Source: Pleionea sp. CnH1-48 (GTDB taxonomy: Bacteria > Pseudomonadota > Gammaproteobacteria > Enterobacterales > Kangiellaceae). From it: DNA of 64,000 bases. The stretch is taken from the NCBI RefSeq assembly GCF_024124665.1, contig NZ_JAMXSB010000011.1, forward strand, positions 156,669-220,668, written 5' to 3'. This document shows, piece by piece, positions 25,456 through 35,743 of this stretch. The notes under the pieces were generated by a model that was not told where the DNA came from, did no database searches, and was given only the letters and a program-made list of their open reading frames with translations. The first letter of the stretch is position 1; every line of letters starts with the position of its first letter. The position numbers and the translations under genes are program-made.

Positions 25456-26952
25456 ATGGGTAACGTTATACAAACGAACGTCGCTTCGCTTAACGCGCAG
25501 CGATCACTAAATGAGTCCAACAATTCGTTGCGATCGAGCTTCCAGCGTCTGTCATCTGGTTTGCGCATTAACAGTGCGGCAGATGATGCGGCGGGTCTAC
25601 AGATTTCAAATCGTCTGACTTCTCAGATAGGCGGTTTAGGCCAGGCAGTACGTAACGCGAATGATGGTATCTCACTAGCACAAACCGCTGAGGGTGCATT
25701 GCAGGAAGCCACCAACATTCTGCAACGTATTCGTGATCTGTCGGTGCAATCAGCCAATGGTTCAAACAGCGCGCAAGACCGAGCAGCACTACAGCAAGAG
25801 GTTGGTCAGTTGCAGACTGAGTTAAATCGTATCTCAGAAACAACTGCATTCGGTGGACGAAATCTATTGAATGGTACTTTTGGTAGCCAGCTATTCCAGG
25901 TGGGTTCAGAAGCCAACGAAACCGTTGCAGTAAGTATCGGTTCTTCACGAGCAACTGATATTGGCCGTAACTCTGTTGACTTAGACGGTAGTATTTTTGG
26001 TGATGCGCTTGCCGCTGCCAACAGTATCCCTGCAAGTAATGGTTTGGCTGCTGCGGCATCCTTTGCTGTTATTGGTAACTTGGGTACTGCGACTTTGGCT
26101 GTTGCAGCGAATGACACTGCAGAAAATGTAGCGTTAACCGTTAACCAAAACTCTGCTAGCACAGGTGTTACTGCGGATGCTCGAAATGTTGTGCGACTTT
26201 CTGCTTTTGGTACAGGTTCTGTGTCATTCACTTTAACGGGTGACAACACAACAGCAGAAAGCTTTGCAGCCAGTATTACCGATGCTAACGACTTAAGTGC
26301 GGTTGCTGATGCCATCAACGAGAAAAGTGGTGTAACAGGTATCAGTGCTTCTGCGGATGACTCTGGTAACCTAACTTTAATCAGTGAAACCGGTGATGAT
26401 ATTGGTATTGGTGATTACACTACCAGTAACGGTACTAACACTACAGTAACTGTTCGTTCTCGTAACTTTGCTAACACGGCAGCTGCGGCTGGCTCTGCTG
26501 ATGTCACTCTAACCAGTGGCGGCACAGACTCAACCTTAGCAACCGGTGTTGTACGTATTGACGGTGGCCGTAGTGGTTTCACATTCAGTGGTGCAGCAAC
26601 CGAGTTTGCAGCAGCGACAAGTGGTGGTTCAACAGTATCATCCGTTGCCAGCATTGACATTGCAACTGCAGAAGGTGCTCAAGATGCTTTGGGTATCGTT
26701 GATGGTGCGATTGCTTCAATCGATAGTTTCCGTTCTAGTTTAGGTTCGGTGCAAAATCGCTTGAGTTCCACAATCAGCAACCTGCAAAACGTATCTGAAA
26801 ATGTATCTTCTGCACGTTCTCGTGTAAGAGATGCAGATTTCGCTCTGGAAACTTCAGAGTTAGCGAAAAATCAGGTACTGCAACAAGCTGGTTTATCGAT
26901 TCTTTCGCAGGCTAATTCGTCTTCTCAGTCGGTATTGGCGCTTCTACAGTAA
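25456..26952 (+). CDS. Flagellin 3
   Basis: Filament subunit, 498 aa, near-copy of flagellin 2 (matching blocks include [32 protein letters not shown] and [14 protein letters not shown]). D0/D1 ends are intact, ending [10 protein letters not shown]. In the sequon cluster the first site is N325-G-T instead of N-T-T and the second, N328-T-T, is kept. It is followed by a hairpin and then flaG, so some readthrough into flaG is possible. All three flagellins are the same length. Confidence 0.97.
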   Translation: MGNVIQTNVASLNAQRSLNESNNSLRSSFQRLSSGLRINSAADDAAGLQISNRLTSQIGGLGQAVRNANDGISLAQTAEGALQEATNILQRIRDLSVQSANGSNSAQDRAALQQEVGQLQTELNRISETTAFGGRNLLNGTFGSQLFQVGSEANETVAVSIGSSRATDIGRNSVDLDGSIFGDALAAANSIPASNGLAAAASFAVIGNLGTATLAVAANDTAENVALTVNQNSASTGVTADARNVVRLSAFGTGSVSFTLTGDNTTAESFAASITDANDLSAVADAINEKSGVTGISASADDSGNLTLISETGDDIGIGDYTTSNGTNTTVTVRSRNFANTAAAAGSADVTLTSGGTDSTLATGVVRIDGGRSGFTFSGAATEFAAATSGGSTVSSVASIDIATAEGAQDALGIVDGAIASIDSFRSSLGSVQNRLSSTISNLQNVSENVSSARSRVRDADFALETSELAKNQVLQQAGLSILSQANSSSQSVLALLQ

Positions 26953-26973
26953 GCTCGATAAATTAACGTTACA

Positions 26974-27004
26974 CCCGAATAAGCGCTCTTTGGCGTTTAT
27001 TCGG
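26974..27004 (+). terminator. Hairpin after flagellin 3 (attenuator-like)
   Basis: CCGAATAAGCGC - TCTTT - GGCGTTTATTCGG forms a strong stem but lacks the T run, so it may only partly stop transcription into flaG or protect the flagellin mRNA 3' end. Confidence 0.6.
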
Positions 27005-27026
27005 TCCAACGAGGTAAGGTGATACT

Positions 27027-27449
27027 ATGGCGATTAGCAACGTTACAAATGATACATCTTTGCCACTCAACAAACCGAGTGGCAACAATGTGCCGTTTAC
27101 CGCTGCTGAAACGTCGGCATCTCAGAAGCCAGTAGGCGATAACCCGTCTACTGATGCTCAATCTGGACAAAGAGTTAACCAGGCTGAGCAAACGGAAGAG
27201 ACCATCGTTAACATCGAACAACAGGTGTCTGATCTGAGTGACAATGCTCAACGCATTGAACGCCGCTTGCAGTTTAAAGTGGATGAAGACTCAGGAAGCA
27301 CCGTGGTTTCGGTCTTTGATCGTCAAACTGACGAGCTTATTCGGCAAATTCCGCCGGATGAGTTACTGACGTTAACTAAGCGATTAAAGCAAATTAACGA
27401 AGGCTTAACCGAAGAAACTTCTGGTTTGCTGCTACAAAGACAAGTGTAA
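27027..27449 (+). CDS. flaG: FlaG, filament-length-associated protein
   Basis: 140 aa. A polar, disordered N-terminus (about 1-75) is followed by the FlaG core LQFKVDEDSGSTVVSVFDRQ and DELIRQIPPDELLTLTKRLK. FlaG proteins of polar flagellates affect filament length; the mechanism is not settled. The start is ATG with AAGG upstream. It sits in the usual place between flagellin and fliD. A sigma-54 promoter for fliD begins 30 bp after its stop codon. Confidence 0.92.
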   Translation: MAISNVTNDTSLPLNKPSGNNVPFTAAETSASQKPVGDNPSTDAQSGQRVNQAEQTEETIVNIEQQVSDLSDNAQRIERRLQFKVDEDSGSTVVSVFDRQTDELIRQIPPDELLTLTKRLKQINEGLTEETSGLLLQRQV

Positions 27450-27478
27450 ATACGGCTGACTTTGTATACAGCATAAAG

Positions 27479-27494
27479 TGGCGTGTATTTTGCT
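27479..27494 (+). promoter_or_regulatory. sigma-54 promoter of the fliD operon
   Basis: TGGCGTGTATTTTGCT matches the sigma-54 consensus TGGCACG-N4-TTGCW with only small differences; GG and GC are ten bases apart. It lies 80 bp upstream of the fliD ATG. A hairpin GAGTAG - GTAAAA - CTACTC lies in the leader at about 27507-27524. Confidence 0.85.
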
Positions 27495-27573
27495 GAATTA
27501 GTTTCTGAGTAGGTAAAACTACTCGGAAGCTATGCCAGCAGGCACACATTCGAGTGAACAAAAGGTAACGACT

Positions 27574-28965
27574 ATGGGACTTCTCAGTTTTGGCGGTATA
27601 GGTTCAGGCATTGATACCAATAGCATTATTGATGCTTTGGTCACTGCTGAAGCAACTCCCAAAAAACTTAGCCTGGATCGACGAGAAGCGAACCTTCAGT
27701 TAACTCTGTCTGGAGTAGGTTCCCTAAAGTCGGCGTTATCCGATCTGCAAACAGCTGCAAAAGCACTAAACGAAAGTACCCTGTTTGATAAACGAACGGT
27801 TAGTACCAGTACAACAACAAACTTAACGGCATCAACTAGCAACACCGCTGTTCCAGGTAGCTACGATATTGAAGTAACCGCTCTTGCTCAAGGTTCCAAG
27901 CACCAAACATCTATTTTCGCATCCGGAAGCAGCACAACTTTTGGCGCAGGTACATTAACCTTCACCGTTGGCTCTAAGTCTTTTAATGTGACAGTGGGAG
28001 CCACCGATACGCTGGCCGATATACGCACTGCAATCAACGATGCCAGTGACAATATAGGTGTCAACGTAAGCTTACTGAATAATGTCACTGATGGCATGAC
28101 TACAGGCTCAATCTTAACCATTGATTCTACAACAACGGGAGCAGGTAATGATTTGGCAGTTACCTTTACGGGTGACGCATCGCTTGCAGATTTATCGACC
28201 AATCTTACTAGTACTCAAACGGCGGGCGACGCAGCGGTCAAGTTTGGTGCCTTGACATCATCTAGTGCTACTAACACCTTTTCCAGTTTGATTGATGGAT
28301 TGGACATTACGGTCAAAAAAGTGAATACCAGTGGCGAAACAACCACAATTACTGTCGCAAAAGATAGCTCAGGCGTCGCAACTAAAGTGAGCGAGTTTGT
28401 TGATGCTTTCAATAACTACTCTTCGATTATTAATGGACTTAGTTCTGCCGACTCAAACGCACCAGGACTACTGTTAGGAGATGCCGTATTGCGTCAAGCT
28501 AACAATCAAATCAGAGGGTTACTAGGTACCGAAGTTACAGGGATCAACAGCGATTTTAACTCACTGGTTTCTTTGGGCGTAACAACCAACAAAGACGGAA
28601 CGCTAACACTCGACTCAACCAAATTAAACAATGCTATCAGTAGTAATATTGATGATGTTAAAACTTTATTTACCAGTAATGATGGTTTTGCAAAACAACT
28701 AGAAACTACCATTGATCGATACGTAGGAACCAATGGTACGCTAGTTCAAAGAGAAACCTCTATCAACGAACAATTAACCGAAGTTTCTGAAGAACGAGTA
28801 GTTCTGACTGCCCGATTGGAGCAGCTTGAAGTACGACTAAGAAGCCAGTATGCAGCGATGGATGCACTAGTCGCACAGTCCAATAGTACACAACAGTTTT
28901 TAACACAACAGCTGGCTTCCCTACCCGGATTCTCCAGCGGCAATAAATCTTCCAGCAATAGTTAA
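27574..28965 (+). CDS. fliD: FliD, flagellar filament cap (HAP2)
   Basis: 463 aa; caps the growing filament and folds flagellin into it. The N-terminal domain reads GIGSGIDTNSIIDALVTAEA and the C-terminal coiled coil TSINEQLTEVSEERVVLTAR then MDALVAQSNSTQQFLTQQLA. The middle is low-complexity Thr/Ser-rich, as in other FliD proteins. The ATG at 27574 with AAAGGT upstream is chosen over an in-frame start at 27532. It heads fliD-fliS-fliT-GNAT under a sigma-54 promoter. Confidence 0.95.
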   Translation: MGLLSFGGIGSGIDTNSIIDALVTAEATPKKLSLDRREANLQLTLSGVGSLKSALSDLQTAAKALNESTLFDKRTVSTSTTTNLTASTSNTAVPGSYDIEVTALAQGSKHQTSIFASGSSTTFGAGTLTFTVGSKSFNVTVGATDTLADIRTAINDASDNIGVNVSLLNNVTDGMTTGSILTIDSTTTGAGNDLAVTFTGDASLADLSTNLTSTQTAGDAAVKFGALTSSSATNTFSSLIDGLDITVKKVNTSGETTTITVAKDSSGVATKVSEFVDAFNNYSSIINGLSSADSNAPGLLLGDAVLRQANNQIRGLLGTEVTGINSDFNSLVSLGVTTNKDGTLTLDSTKLNNAISSNIDDVKTLFTSNDGFAKQLETTIDRYVGTNGTLVQRETSINEQLTEVSEERVVLTARLEQLEVRLRSQYAAMDALVAQSNSTQQFLTQQLASLPGFSSGNKSSSNS

Positions 28966-28985
28966 TCAGATAAGGTGAAGTATCT

Positions 28986-29393
28986 ATGGGTTTAACAGGC
29001 GCACTCGCTTACAGCAAAATGAGTACCGTGACATCGGTAGAGTCGGCGGATCCCCACCGACTCATTCAACTGCTGATTGAAGGAGCTATAGAAAAAATCA
29101 ATAAAGCCAAGTACTTTATGATGAAAGATAATATAGCGAAAAAAGGTGAGCACATCAGCTGGTCGATATCGATTATCGATGGCTTACGCTCCAGCCTTGA
29201 CTTATCGCAAGGTGGAAGTGTTGCCCAGAACCTGGACTCGCTTTATGACTTTTGTACCTATCACTTGTGTCAAGCTAACCTGGAAAACGATATTGATAAG
29301 TTAGATGAAGTACTTGCCGTTATGAATAACATTCGGGAAGGTTGGGAAGGTATCAGAGAACAGGCACTTGAAGAATGGAAGAACAATGGTTAA
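28986..29393 (+). CDS. fliS: FliS, flagellin export chaperone
   Basis: 135 aa; binds the flagellin C-terminus in the cytoplasm and prevents early polymerisation. FliS pattern: N-terminal ALAYSKMSTVTSVESADPHR, LIQLLIEGAIEKINKAK, ISIIDGLRSSLDLSQGG and LYDFCTYHLCQANLENDI. 20 bp after fliD with AAGGTG before the ATG; its 3' end overlaps fliT by 19 bp. Confidence 0.95.
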   Translation: MGLTGALAYSKMSTVTSVESADPHRLIQLLIEGAIEKINKAKYFMMKDNIAKKGEHISWSISIIDGLRSSLDLSQGGSVAQNLDSLYDFCTYHLCQANLENDIDKLDEVLAVMNNIREGWEGIREQALEEWKNNG

Positions 29394-29713
29394 AAAATTT
29401 GCCCGATGAGCTGGTTGATATTTGGGAACTCAACAACACAATATCACAGCTAATCGATGCTGAGGAGTGGGATCAGGTCACTCACTTAACAGCGCAACGA
29501 CAATCGCTTCTTGAAAGCTTCTTTTTAAGTTGGGATAGGCAGGGAGACATTGAAGTAATGATTGATTATATCAAGAGACTCCATGCATGTATTGATAAGC
29601 AAACACACCAAATTCAATCCTGCCGCAACCAATCCATGAAGAATGTTCTAGATTTTAAAAAGTCATTTAATGCGACTCGTGCCTACGAAGACATTTCAAG
29701 ACGAAAAGCATAA
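29375..29713 (+). CDS. fliT: FliT-like flagellar export chaperone
   Basis: 112 aa, all-helical, acidic and charged. Placed directly after fliS (19-bp overlap) where fliT lies in many species, with the expected size and helical pattern (LNNTISQLIDAEEWDQVTHL; IKRLHACIDKQTHQIQSCRN). FliT keeps FliD export-competent. Sequence conservation in this family is low, so the call rests partly on position. Confidence 0.7.
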   Translation: MEEQWLKNLPDELVDIWELNNTISQLIDAEEWDQVTHLTAQRQSLLESFFLSWDRQGDIEVMIDYIKRLHACIDKQTHQIQSCRNQSMKNVLDFKKSFNATRAYEDISRRKA

Positions 29714-30180
29714 TGGATACTCAACTACGATTAGCGAACGAAGGTGACATAACGATATTTTGTCACTGGATACAACAGCTCCACTCTCACGAGCAACATG
29801 ACACTCAACCCCTGCATACCAATATAGAAAGCAACCTAATCGAATGGTTTGAGCAACTTTTAGAAGATCGCAACAGTTTGATTGTCATGGCCGAAGTTAA
29901 TAACAGCCCAATAGGTGGGTTAATAGGCAGTATTACGTTAAGCGGTTCAGGTTTAGTGCAAAATCCATTGATGGCGAAAGTCGATATTCTATGGGTTGAA
30001 AAGGCTTTTCGTGGTCATCAAGTGGCCAACAAACTCGTTGATGTCTTCGAAAACAGTGCGAAAGAAATGGGTGTACCTTATGTAGAATGCTCTCATACTA
30101 TCACTAACAAAGATGCCGAGGGATTTTGGCTTAATCAAGGTTATCAGTCGACTTCTGTAACCCGTCGTAAAACCTTCTAA
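29713..30180 (+). CDS. GNAT acetyltransferase at the end of the fliD operon
   Basis: 155 aa single GNAT domain; acetyl-CoA motif around VDILWVEKAFRGHQVANKLV, then VPYVECSHTITNKDAEGFWL. The ATG overlaps the fliT stop as TAATG, so it is tightly coupled to flagellar late gene expression. GNAT genes next to flagellins can serve flagellin or glycan modification; the substrate is unknown. It faces flgL with a 31-bp gap and no obvious terminator. Confidence 0.75.
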   Translation: MDTQLRLANEGDITIFCHWIQQLHSHEQHDTQPLHTNIESNLIEWFEQLLEDRNSLIVMAEVNNSPIGGLIGSITLSGSGLVQNPLMAKVDILWVEKAFRGHQVANKLVDVFENSAKEMGVPYVECSHTITNKDAEGFWLNQGYQSTSVTRRKTF

Positions 30181-30211
30181 AAATTTGCACTAAGAGTTAT
30201 TACTCAAATCT

Positions 30212-31414
30212 TTATAAGAAACGGAAAACGGTTAAATTTTGAATTCGAACATAACTGGATTGTGCCGCATCCAATACCGCTGTTTGTTGAGACAAACGGC
30301 TGGCCGCTTCAATCACATCAAGATCTTCTAACTCCGATAGAGTCGTCTTATTCGCTAGCACCAGACCAGAATTAAAGTCAAACTCTTGTTGTGTGGCATT
30401 TAATCGGCTACCAATTCGACCTCGAGTCACATCAATGCGTTCAGTCGCATTAACAAAAGCACCGTCGAGATTGTTTCTTAAAGTTCTAAATTGAGCCCTT
30501 CCTTGTGGTGTGTCTTGATAGTTATTAATGCCATCGATAAGCTGATCAAAAGTCTGAAAAATACTTTGCTTCTGGGCAGGGTCAACTCTAAAGACATCTC
30601 CCGTTGCGGGATCACCTTCTAAACGCACCGTCAGGTTCGCAAAAGTAATGTCATCAGGATCAGAGAATGTGCCGCTTTGTATGACGGCGCTGTCCGAAAT
30701 ACGAACAACATCATAGGCCGTTGCGGAGGTAAAGCGGATCTCATAAGAGTCCGTCACAAAATTTCCTCCCGCTCCCGAAAAAGATTGAGGAGAAATCCAT
30801 CCTTCACCGGTATTCGCCGCGTTAGCACTCACGGTAAACTTGCCATTACCATTAAAAATGTCTTCAAACACTTCAAAACCAGAATCCGAAATCGGTACTT
30901 GCACTCCGGTACTGACTCTTAGCAAACGTTGTCCTTGATCACCGTTATAAACCACATTGCCCGCACCGTCTCTGGTAAAAGGAATCGTGCTACTTGAAAA
31001 TCCAGAAAACAAATAGTCTCCAGCAGAGTCACGAGTATTAGCTAAACCGAGTAACTCATCAAACTGTTGCTCCATTTCAACTTTGATAGAATTGAGATCG
31101 GTCGGAGTAAATGCACCATTACCTAACTGAACCATTAACTCATTCATACGAAACATGATTTGGTTAACACCAATCAAAACACTTTCTTCCAGGGTATTAT
31201 TCGACTCCGCAAAACTGGCATTGCGATTAAACTGCTCCAGCTGAGCAATATCCGAACGCAAATCTAAAACACTGGTCGCAGCAACAGGATCATCCGCAGG
31301 TGTCAAAAATCGTTTTTGCGTAGATAGCTGCAATTGAGTTTGCCGCAGCTCATTTTGCCGATCCAGAATTTGGTTTAATCCAGAAGTGTTTATTAAGTTC
31401 GTCGATATTCTCAT
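30212..31414 (-). CDS. flgL: FlgL, hook-filament junction protein (HAP3)
   Basis: 400 aa. Flagellin-like N-terminus (MRISTNLINTSGLNQILDRQ, QKRFLTPADDPVAATSVLDL) and C-terminus (DLDVIEAASRLSQQTAVLDA then SSYVRIQNLTVFRFL), with a middle insert holding LLGLANTRDSAGDYLFSGF typical of FlgL. It links hook (via FlgK) and filament. Last gene of the flgB-flgL run, 28 bp after flgK. Confidence 0.96.
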   Translation of the reverse strand: MRISTNLINTSGLNQILDRQNELRQTQLQLSTQKRFLTPADDPVAATSVLDLRSDIAQLEQFNRNASFAESNNTLEESVLIGVNQIMFRMNELMVQLGNGAFTPTDLNSIKVEMEQQFDELLGLANTRDSAGDYLFSGFSSSTIPFTRDGAGNVVYNGDQGQRLLRVSTGVQVPISDSGFEVFEDIFNGNGKFTVSANAANTGEGWISPQSFSGAGGNFVTDSYEIRFTSATAYDVVRISDSAVIQSGTFSDPDDITFANLTVRLEGDPATGDVFRVDPAQKQSIFQTFDQLIDGINNYQDTPQGRAQFRTLRNNLDGAFVNATERIDVTRGRIGSRLNATQQEFDFNSGLVLANKTTLSELEDLDVIEAASRLSQQTAVLDAAQSSYVRIQNLTVFRFL

Positions 31415-31442
31415 GATAACACCTTAGGGCCTGCTGCTCTGA

Positions 31443-33425
31443 CTACCGGAACGAGTCAATCACGGTTTGAAACAGTGTTTGCGCAGTAGAAATCACGCGA
31501 GCAGAAGCCTGATAAGTCTGTTCCAGTTTAATTAGCTTGGCGGCTTCTTCATCGAGATTAACACCAGAAACCGACTCTCTTCTCTCCTTCACTTGATTTA
31601 GTAAGCTTTCGGAAGAAGCCAGGCTAATTTTTGAAGCCTGAGTTTCGGTACCCACCTGACTTACCAGACGAGAAAAACCAGACTGAAAAGTAGACCGCCC
31701 ATTATCCAGTACAGTCGACTGTTGTAGATCTGATAACATCAGCATATTACGGTTGTCACCAAAACCATCGGTATTGTAATCAACAGAAAAGGTGTCGTTT
31801 GTTTGAGGCTCGCCATTTACAGTAATGTCATAACCAAAGTTTAACCCTGCTAATGCCAACATATCATTATCTTGATTGGGGACAAACCCGGCCACAGGCC
31901 CAGTGATAACGGCATTGGTTGTAGCGTTAACTACGTTAAAGCTTGTTGGCGACGTAAACTCAAAACGTACTGGCGGCGTTAGTGCTCGAGCTGTCGTGGT
32001 AAAGGCCGCATTCGTCGTATCGGTTACCGTTACATTCTCAATGGAACCGCTGCCAATATTATTACCAACCACGGCATTAACAGGAAACGCTGCCGCTATT
32101 TTGTTAGGATCAGTCACCAACACTTCCATATTTGATGCGCCATCACGAGTGGGAAAAATCGTAAATTGATCACCCGCATTCGCTGCACCCGAATTTAACG
32201 TCAAACTAAAACCTTCAGTTGGAAACGCGATGGTACTCGGCACAACACCAGGAGCAGGAAAGGTACCTACAATCGTATTGGTACCAAGATTAGTTACTTG
32301 ATAGTTCGCTCCATCAAATCGTAAATCATAGTTGTGATCTTGCATCACACTCAAGTCATCGATGCTCACGCTAAAGCTGGCGGTCCCAGTGTTTAAACTA
32401 CTCACCGAAACACGACGTGCAGTGACAGCAGGATCATTAATGTCGCGAAAAAAATCGCCACCTAAGTCGTTGTTCAGGTCCATGCCCAAACGGTGTTGGT
32501 TATTAAACTCTTCCGATACCGCCATGGCCACACGACCAATCAAGTTCAAGCCAGGCTCAACAATTTCATCACGATACTTAAGATAACCGCCAATTTTTCC
32601 GCCCGTGATACCGTCTGTGACGGTAATTTGTCCGGCCCCCGTCTGGAGTACCAGCTCAAGATTTCTTGGATCAGAGGGACTACGAGCAGTCACTAATCCA
32701 TTAGAAACGGCTCCCACAACTAATGACTGTCCAGTTCCGACAAAAACACTGATGGTACCATCATCTAATCGCAGCGTTTGAGTCTCAACCAATTCACTTA
32801 AATCATTAACTAAAGCTTCACGTTCATCCAATAAATCATTTGGAGCACCTTGCCCGCCACCGGTAGCAGCGGCAATTTTCACATTAAGCTCGGCAATTGT
32901 TTGCCCCAAAGCTGTAATTTCTTCCGCAGTTGTTCTTAATCCTGCATTGATAACTTCGGTTTGACTATCCAACTCCTGAAAAAGACTGTTAAACCGGGTA
33001 GCTAACAAATCTGCCTGACCAACAAAAACCTGACGAGCAGCAATCGATGAAGGATCATTCGCAACACCCTGAGACGCAGCAAAAAAGTCTTGAATAGATT
33101 TGCTTAATCCATTGGAAGAATCAGCAACGATACTATCGATACGAGAAACCTGAGAAAAGAAGATATTCTCTTGATTAAACGCCGATAAATTGGCATGCAG
33201 CTCTTGTGCGACCGTAATATCAAACACGCGCGTGATTGCGGTTAGCTCTGCCCCGGTGCCCACAAAATTACCACCGATAAACAGCGGATTTCGTGTATCG
33301 ATATCAGTCCTTTGCCGAGTGTAATTCTCATTACTGGCATTAGCGATATTATGAGAGACAGTATTAATGGCTGCCTGACTGGTTATCAATCCAGAGACGG
33401 CAATATCAAGAAAGTTTCCTGCCAT
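31443..33425 (-). CDS. flgK: FlgK, hook-associated protein 1
   Basis: 660 aa. N-terminus LDIAVSGLITSQAAINTVSH, NIANASNENYTRQRTDI and the C-terminal ESVSGVNLDEEAAKLIKLEQ / TYQASARVISTAQTLFQTVI are diagnostic. The middle is longer than in enteric FlgK (about 550 aa), with a Thr/Asn/Val-rich variable region at about 380-550 likely exposed on the surface. The first hook-filament adaptor. Separated from flgJ by 52 bp. Confidence 0.97.
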   Translation of the reverse strand: MAGNFLDIAVSGLITSQAAINTVSHNIANASNENYTRQRTDIDTRNPLFIGGNFVGTGAELTAITRVFDITVAQELHANLSAFNQENIFFSQVSRIDSIVADSSNGLSKSIQDFFAASQGVANDPSSIAARQVFVGQADLLATRFNSLFQELDSQTEVINAGLRTTAEEITALGQTIAELNVKIAAATGGGQGAPNDLLDEREALVNDLSELVETQTLRLDDGTISVFVGTGQSLVVGAVSNGLVTARSPSDPRNLELVLQTGAGQITVTDGITGGKIGGYLKYRDEIVEPGLNLIGRVAMAVSEEFNNQHRLGMDLNNDLGGDFFRDINDPAVTARRVSVSSLNTGTASFSVSIDDLSVMQDHNYDLRFDGANYQVTNLGTNTIVGTFPAPGVVPSTIAFPTEGFSLTLNSGAANAGDQFTIFPTRDGASNMEVLVTDPNKIAAAFPVNAVVGNNIGSGSIENVTVTDTTNAAFTTTARALTPPVRFEFTSPTSFNVVNATTNAVITGPVAGFVPNQDNDMLALAGLNFGYDITVNGEPQTNDTFSVDYNTDGFGDNRNMLMLSDLQQSTVLDNGRSTFQSGFSRLVSQVGTETQASKISLASSESLLNQVKERRESVSGVNLDEEAAKLIKLEQTYQASARVISTAQTLFQTVIDSFR

Positions 33426-33477
33426 AACAGTGACTCTTATATAGTTTTACATACTAAATTGTTTGCAATAGCCGTGC

Positions 33478-34599
33478 CTACGGCTTCACAAAAGGTATTG
33501 AAGGCTGTTCTTGAGGTGCTTCTTGAAGGTCGAAGAGTTTCTCACGAGAGAAAATGGAGAATATCTTATTAGAGTAGTCGGGATCAGTGGCGTAACCCGC
33601 GTTCTGAATTTCATCAAGGTAGGATTTAGGGCTGTCCGTATTCTTCAAAGCTTCATGATAGCGGGAGTTATTCTGAATAAACTCAACGTAGTCATTGAAG
33701 CTTTGCTCAAAGTTAAAGTACGAACGGAAGTTCTGCATCTTCCGCTTAGGTATGCCTTGCTCAAACTCCAAGGTTGACACCGATACTTCATCGCCTTGCC
33801 AACGCGAGTCTGATTTAATGCCAAATAAATTAAACGAAGAGCGACCTTCTTGGTCTTGACTGATGAATTTTCCCCAGCCTGTCTCTAACGCAGCTTGAGC
33901 CACAAGAACACCCGGTGGAAGCCCTAACTTTTTAGCCGCTTCGATGGCAAAAGGTTTCATCTGGCTGATAAAATCAAACTTATCAGAGAAGCTTGGATTC
34001 TGTTGTTTTTCTATTGCAGTGGCCTGTCCCTGTGCAATAACATTTGTTGTTGGGTTTGCTGACTCTATTTCAGAAACAGCCCGCTCACCTTTGCGCACAT
34101 CACTACTAGCAATGTCTCTTGGCTGGCTATTTATTTGGCTAAACTGAAATTGTTCGAGAATGTCTTTAATATCCTGCCCAGCGAGTTCCATAACACGATT
34201 AAAAGAAGCTTCCAAATCCGGCTTTTCTTTCTCACCAGGTGAGCGTTCGAGTTTTTCTTGTGTACTGGAGTCAGGAACAGATGCAGACTCATCTGGCAAA
34301 CTACGTGCTAACTGCTCATATAAAATATCGCCGATTCCAAGGTTGCTGTTTTTCGATAGATGCAACGCCAATTGTTTGTCATACATCTCGTTATAAAAGG
34401 AAACATCCTTGCTGGTTAACGGACTGTCTGCGCCAATCACTTCGTTTGCTGAACGCATATTTTTTAACATCAAGTTTAAAAAATATGCTTCAAATTCTTT
34501 AACCGCCGACTTTAACGCCGCTCGTTGGTCATCTTTGGCTGTTCTTCTCAAGCCATTTAATGAATTAAGGTCGTGGTAGTTAGAAAATTGGTCAGTCAC
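33478..34599 (-). CDS. flgJ: FlgJ, rod cap and peptidoglycan hydrolase
   Basis: 373 aa, two domains. N-terminal rod-cap domain (VKEFEAYFLNLMLKNMRSAN; DKQLALHLSKNSNLGIGDIL), a charged linker (about 110-215), then a glucosaminidase domain with the catalytic Glu in VAQAALETGWGKF, SFNLFGIKSD, NFRSYFNFEQSFNDYVEFIQ and AGYATDPDYSNKI. It opens the peptidoglycan for rod growth in the periplasm. GTG start at 34599. The linker, PEST-like with many Glu/Ser, is longer than in enteric FlgJ. Confidence 0.96.
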   Translation of the reverse strand: MTDQFSNYHDLNSLNGLRRTAKDDQRAALKSAVKEFEAYFLNLMLKNMRSANEVIGADSPLTSKDVSFYNEMYDKQLALHLSKNSNLGIGDILYEQLARSLPDESASVPDSSTQEKLERSPGEKEKPDLEASFNRVMELAGQDIKDILEQFQFSQINSQPRDIASSDVRKGERAVSEIESANPTTNVIAQGQATAIEKQQNPSFSDKFDFISQMKPFAIEAAKKLGLPPGVLVAQAALETGWGKFISQDQEGRSSFNLFGIKSDSRWQGDEVSVSTLEFEQGIPKRKMQNFRSYFNFEQSFNDYVEFIQNNSRYHEALKNTDSPKSYLDEIQNAGYATDPDYSNKIFSIFSREKLFDLQEAPQEQPSIPFVKP

Positions 34600-34611
34600 T
34601 TTGCAATCACT

Positions 34612-35712
34612 CTATATAACGACCAACTCGCCTTGGATCGCACCGGCTTGCTTGAGCGCTTCTAATATCGCCATCAAATCACCAGGAGCAGCCCCTACCG
34701 CGTTAACGGCTTGAACTAATTCATTCAAAGACACGCCAGGTTTAAAATGAAACATACGAGAGTCAGGCAACTCGACATCTACATCGGCTTGTTGTTGCAC
34801 TGCTGTCTCGCCATCCGCCAGAGGGTTTGGCTGAATCACCTGATTGTTTTCGGTAATGGTTACCACCAGATTACCATGAGATATGGCCGCTTCTTGAACT
34901 CTGACATGTTTGCCAACCACAATGGTTCCTGTGCGCGAGTTAATAATAATTTTTGATTGAGTATCCGCGGGCTCTACATTGATATTTTCTAATACCGATA
35001 AAAAAGCCACACGCTGAGAAGGATCTCGTGGCGCACTCACTTTGACAGATGTTGCATCAAGGGGCTTTGCAATGTTAGGCCCAAACATCTTGTTAATGGC
35101 TTTGGATAAACGGCGAGCGGTTGTAAAATCTGATTGATTAAGATTGAACACCAGATGACTGCCCTCTGCGAAAGGATTCGGTACGCTACGCTCAACCATA
35201 GCACCATTGGGAATACGTCCCGCAGTAGGAATATTAATGGTGATTTTCGATCCGTCGCTACCTTGTGCTCCAAATCCACCAACCACTAAGTTGCCCTGAG
35301 CAATAGCATAAATTTGTCCATCAATGGCTTTTAGTGGCGTTAACAACAAGGAACCGCCATGCAAACTTTTTGCGTCGCCTAAACTGCTCACAGTGACATC
35401 AATTTTTTGTCCTGGCTTTGCAAATGCAGGTAACTCACCGTGCACCGCCACAGCTGCAATGTTTTTTAACTTAGGATTTAATCCTGGTGGCAAGGTAATG
35501 CCAAAACGCGACAACATGGTTTTAAAAGTTTGTGCAGTGTAGACCGTTTGCTCGCCTGTACCATTGAGCCCAACGACCAAACCATAACCAATCAAAGCAT
35601 TGCTACGCACTCCCTGAATAGAAGCCAGATCCTTAATGCGTTCTGCATAAGAGAATTGACCGAAAAACAGAGATAAGAGAAATAACCATCGAAGGTTTCG
35701 CCACTTGCTCAT
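34612..35712 (-). CDS. flgI: FlgI, flagellar P-ring protein
   Basis: 366 aa; builds the periplasmic P ring around the rod in the peptidoglycan. Sec signal peptide [15 protein letters not shown] at the N-terminus, then [33 protein letters not shown], the [19 protein letters not shown] block and the C-terminal [20 protein letters not shown]. The ATG has AGGTGAT upstream. 31 bp after flgH. Confidence 0.97.
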   Translation of the reverse strand: MSKWRNLRWLFLLSLFFGQFSYAERIKDLASIQGVRSNALIGYGLVVGLNGTGEQTVYTAQTFKTMLSRFGITLPPGLNPKLKNIAAVAVHGELPAFAKPGQKIDVTVSSLGDAKSLHGGSLLLTPLKAIDGQIYAIAQGNLVVGGFGAQGSDGSKITINIPTAGRIPNGAMVERSVPNPFAEGSHLVFNLNQSDFTTARRLSKAINKMFGPNIAKPLDATSVKVSAPRDPSQRVAFLSVLENINVEPADTQSKIIINSRTGTIVVGKHVRVQEAAISHGNLVVTITENNQVIQPNPLADGETAVQQQADVDVELPDSRMFHFKPGVSLNELVQAVNAVGAAPGDLMAILEALKQAGAIQGELVVI

Positions 35713-35743
35713 AACATCACCTGATTAGTTGTAAAAACTAAAA

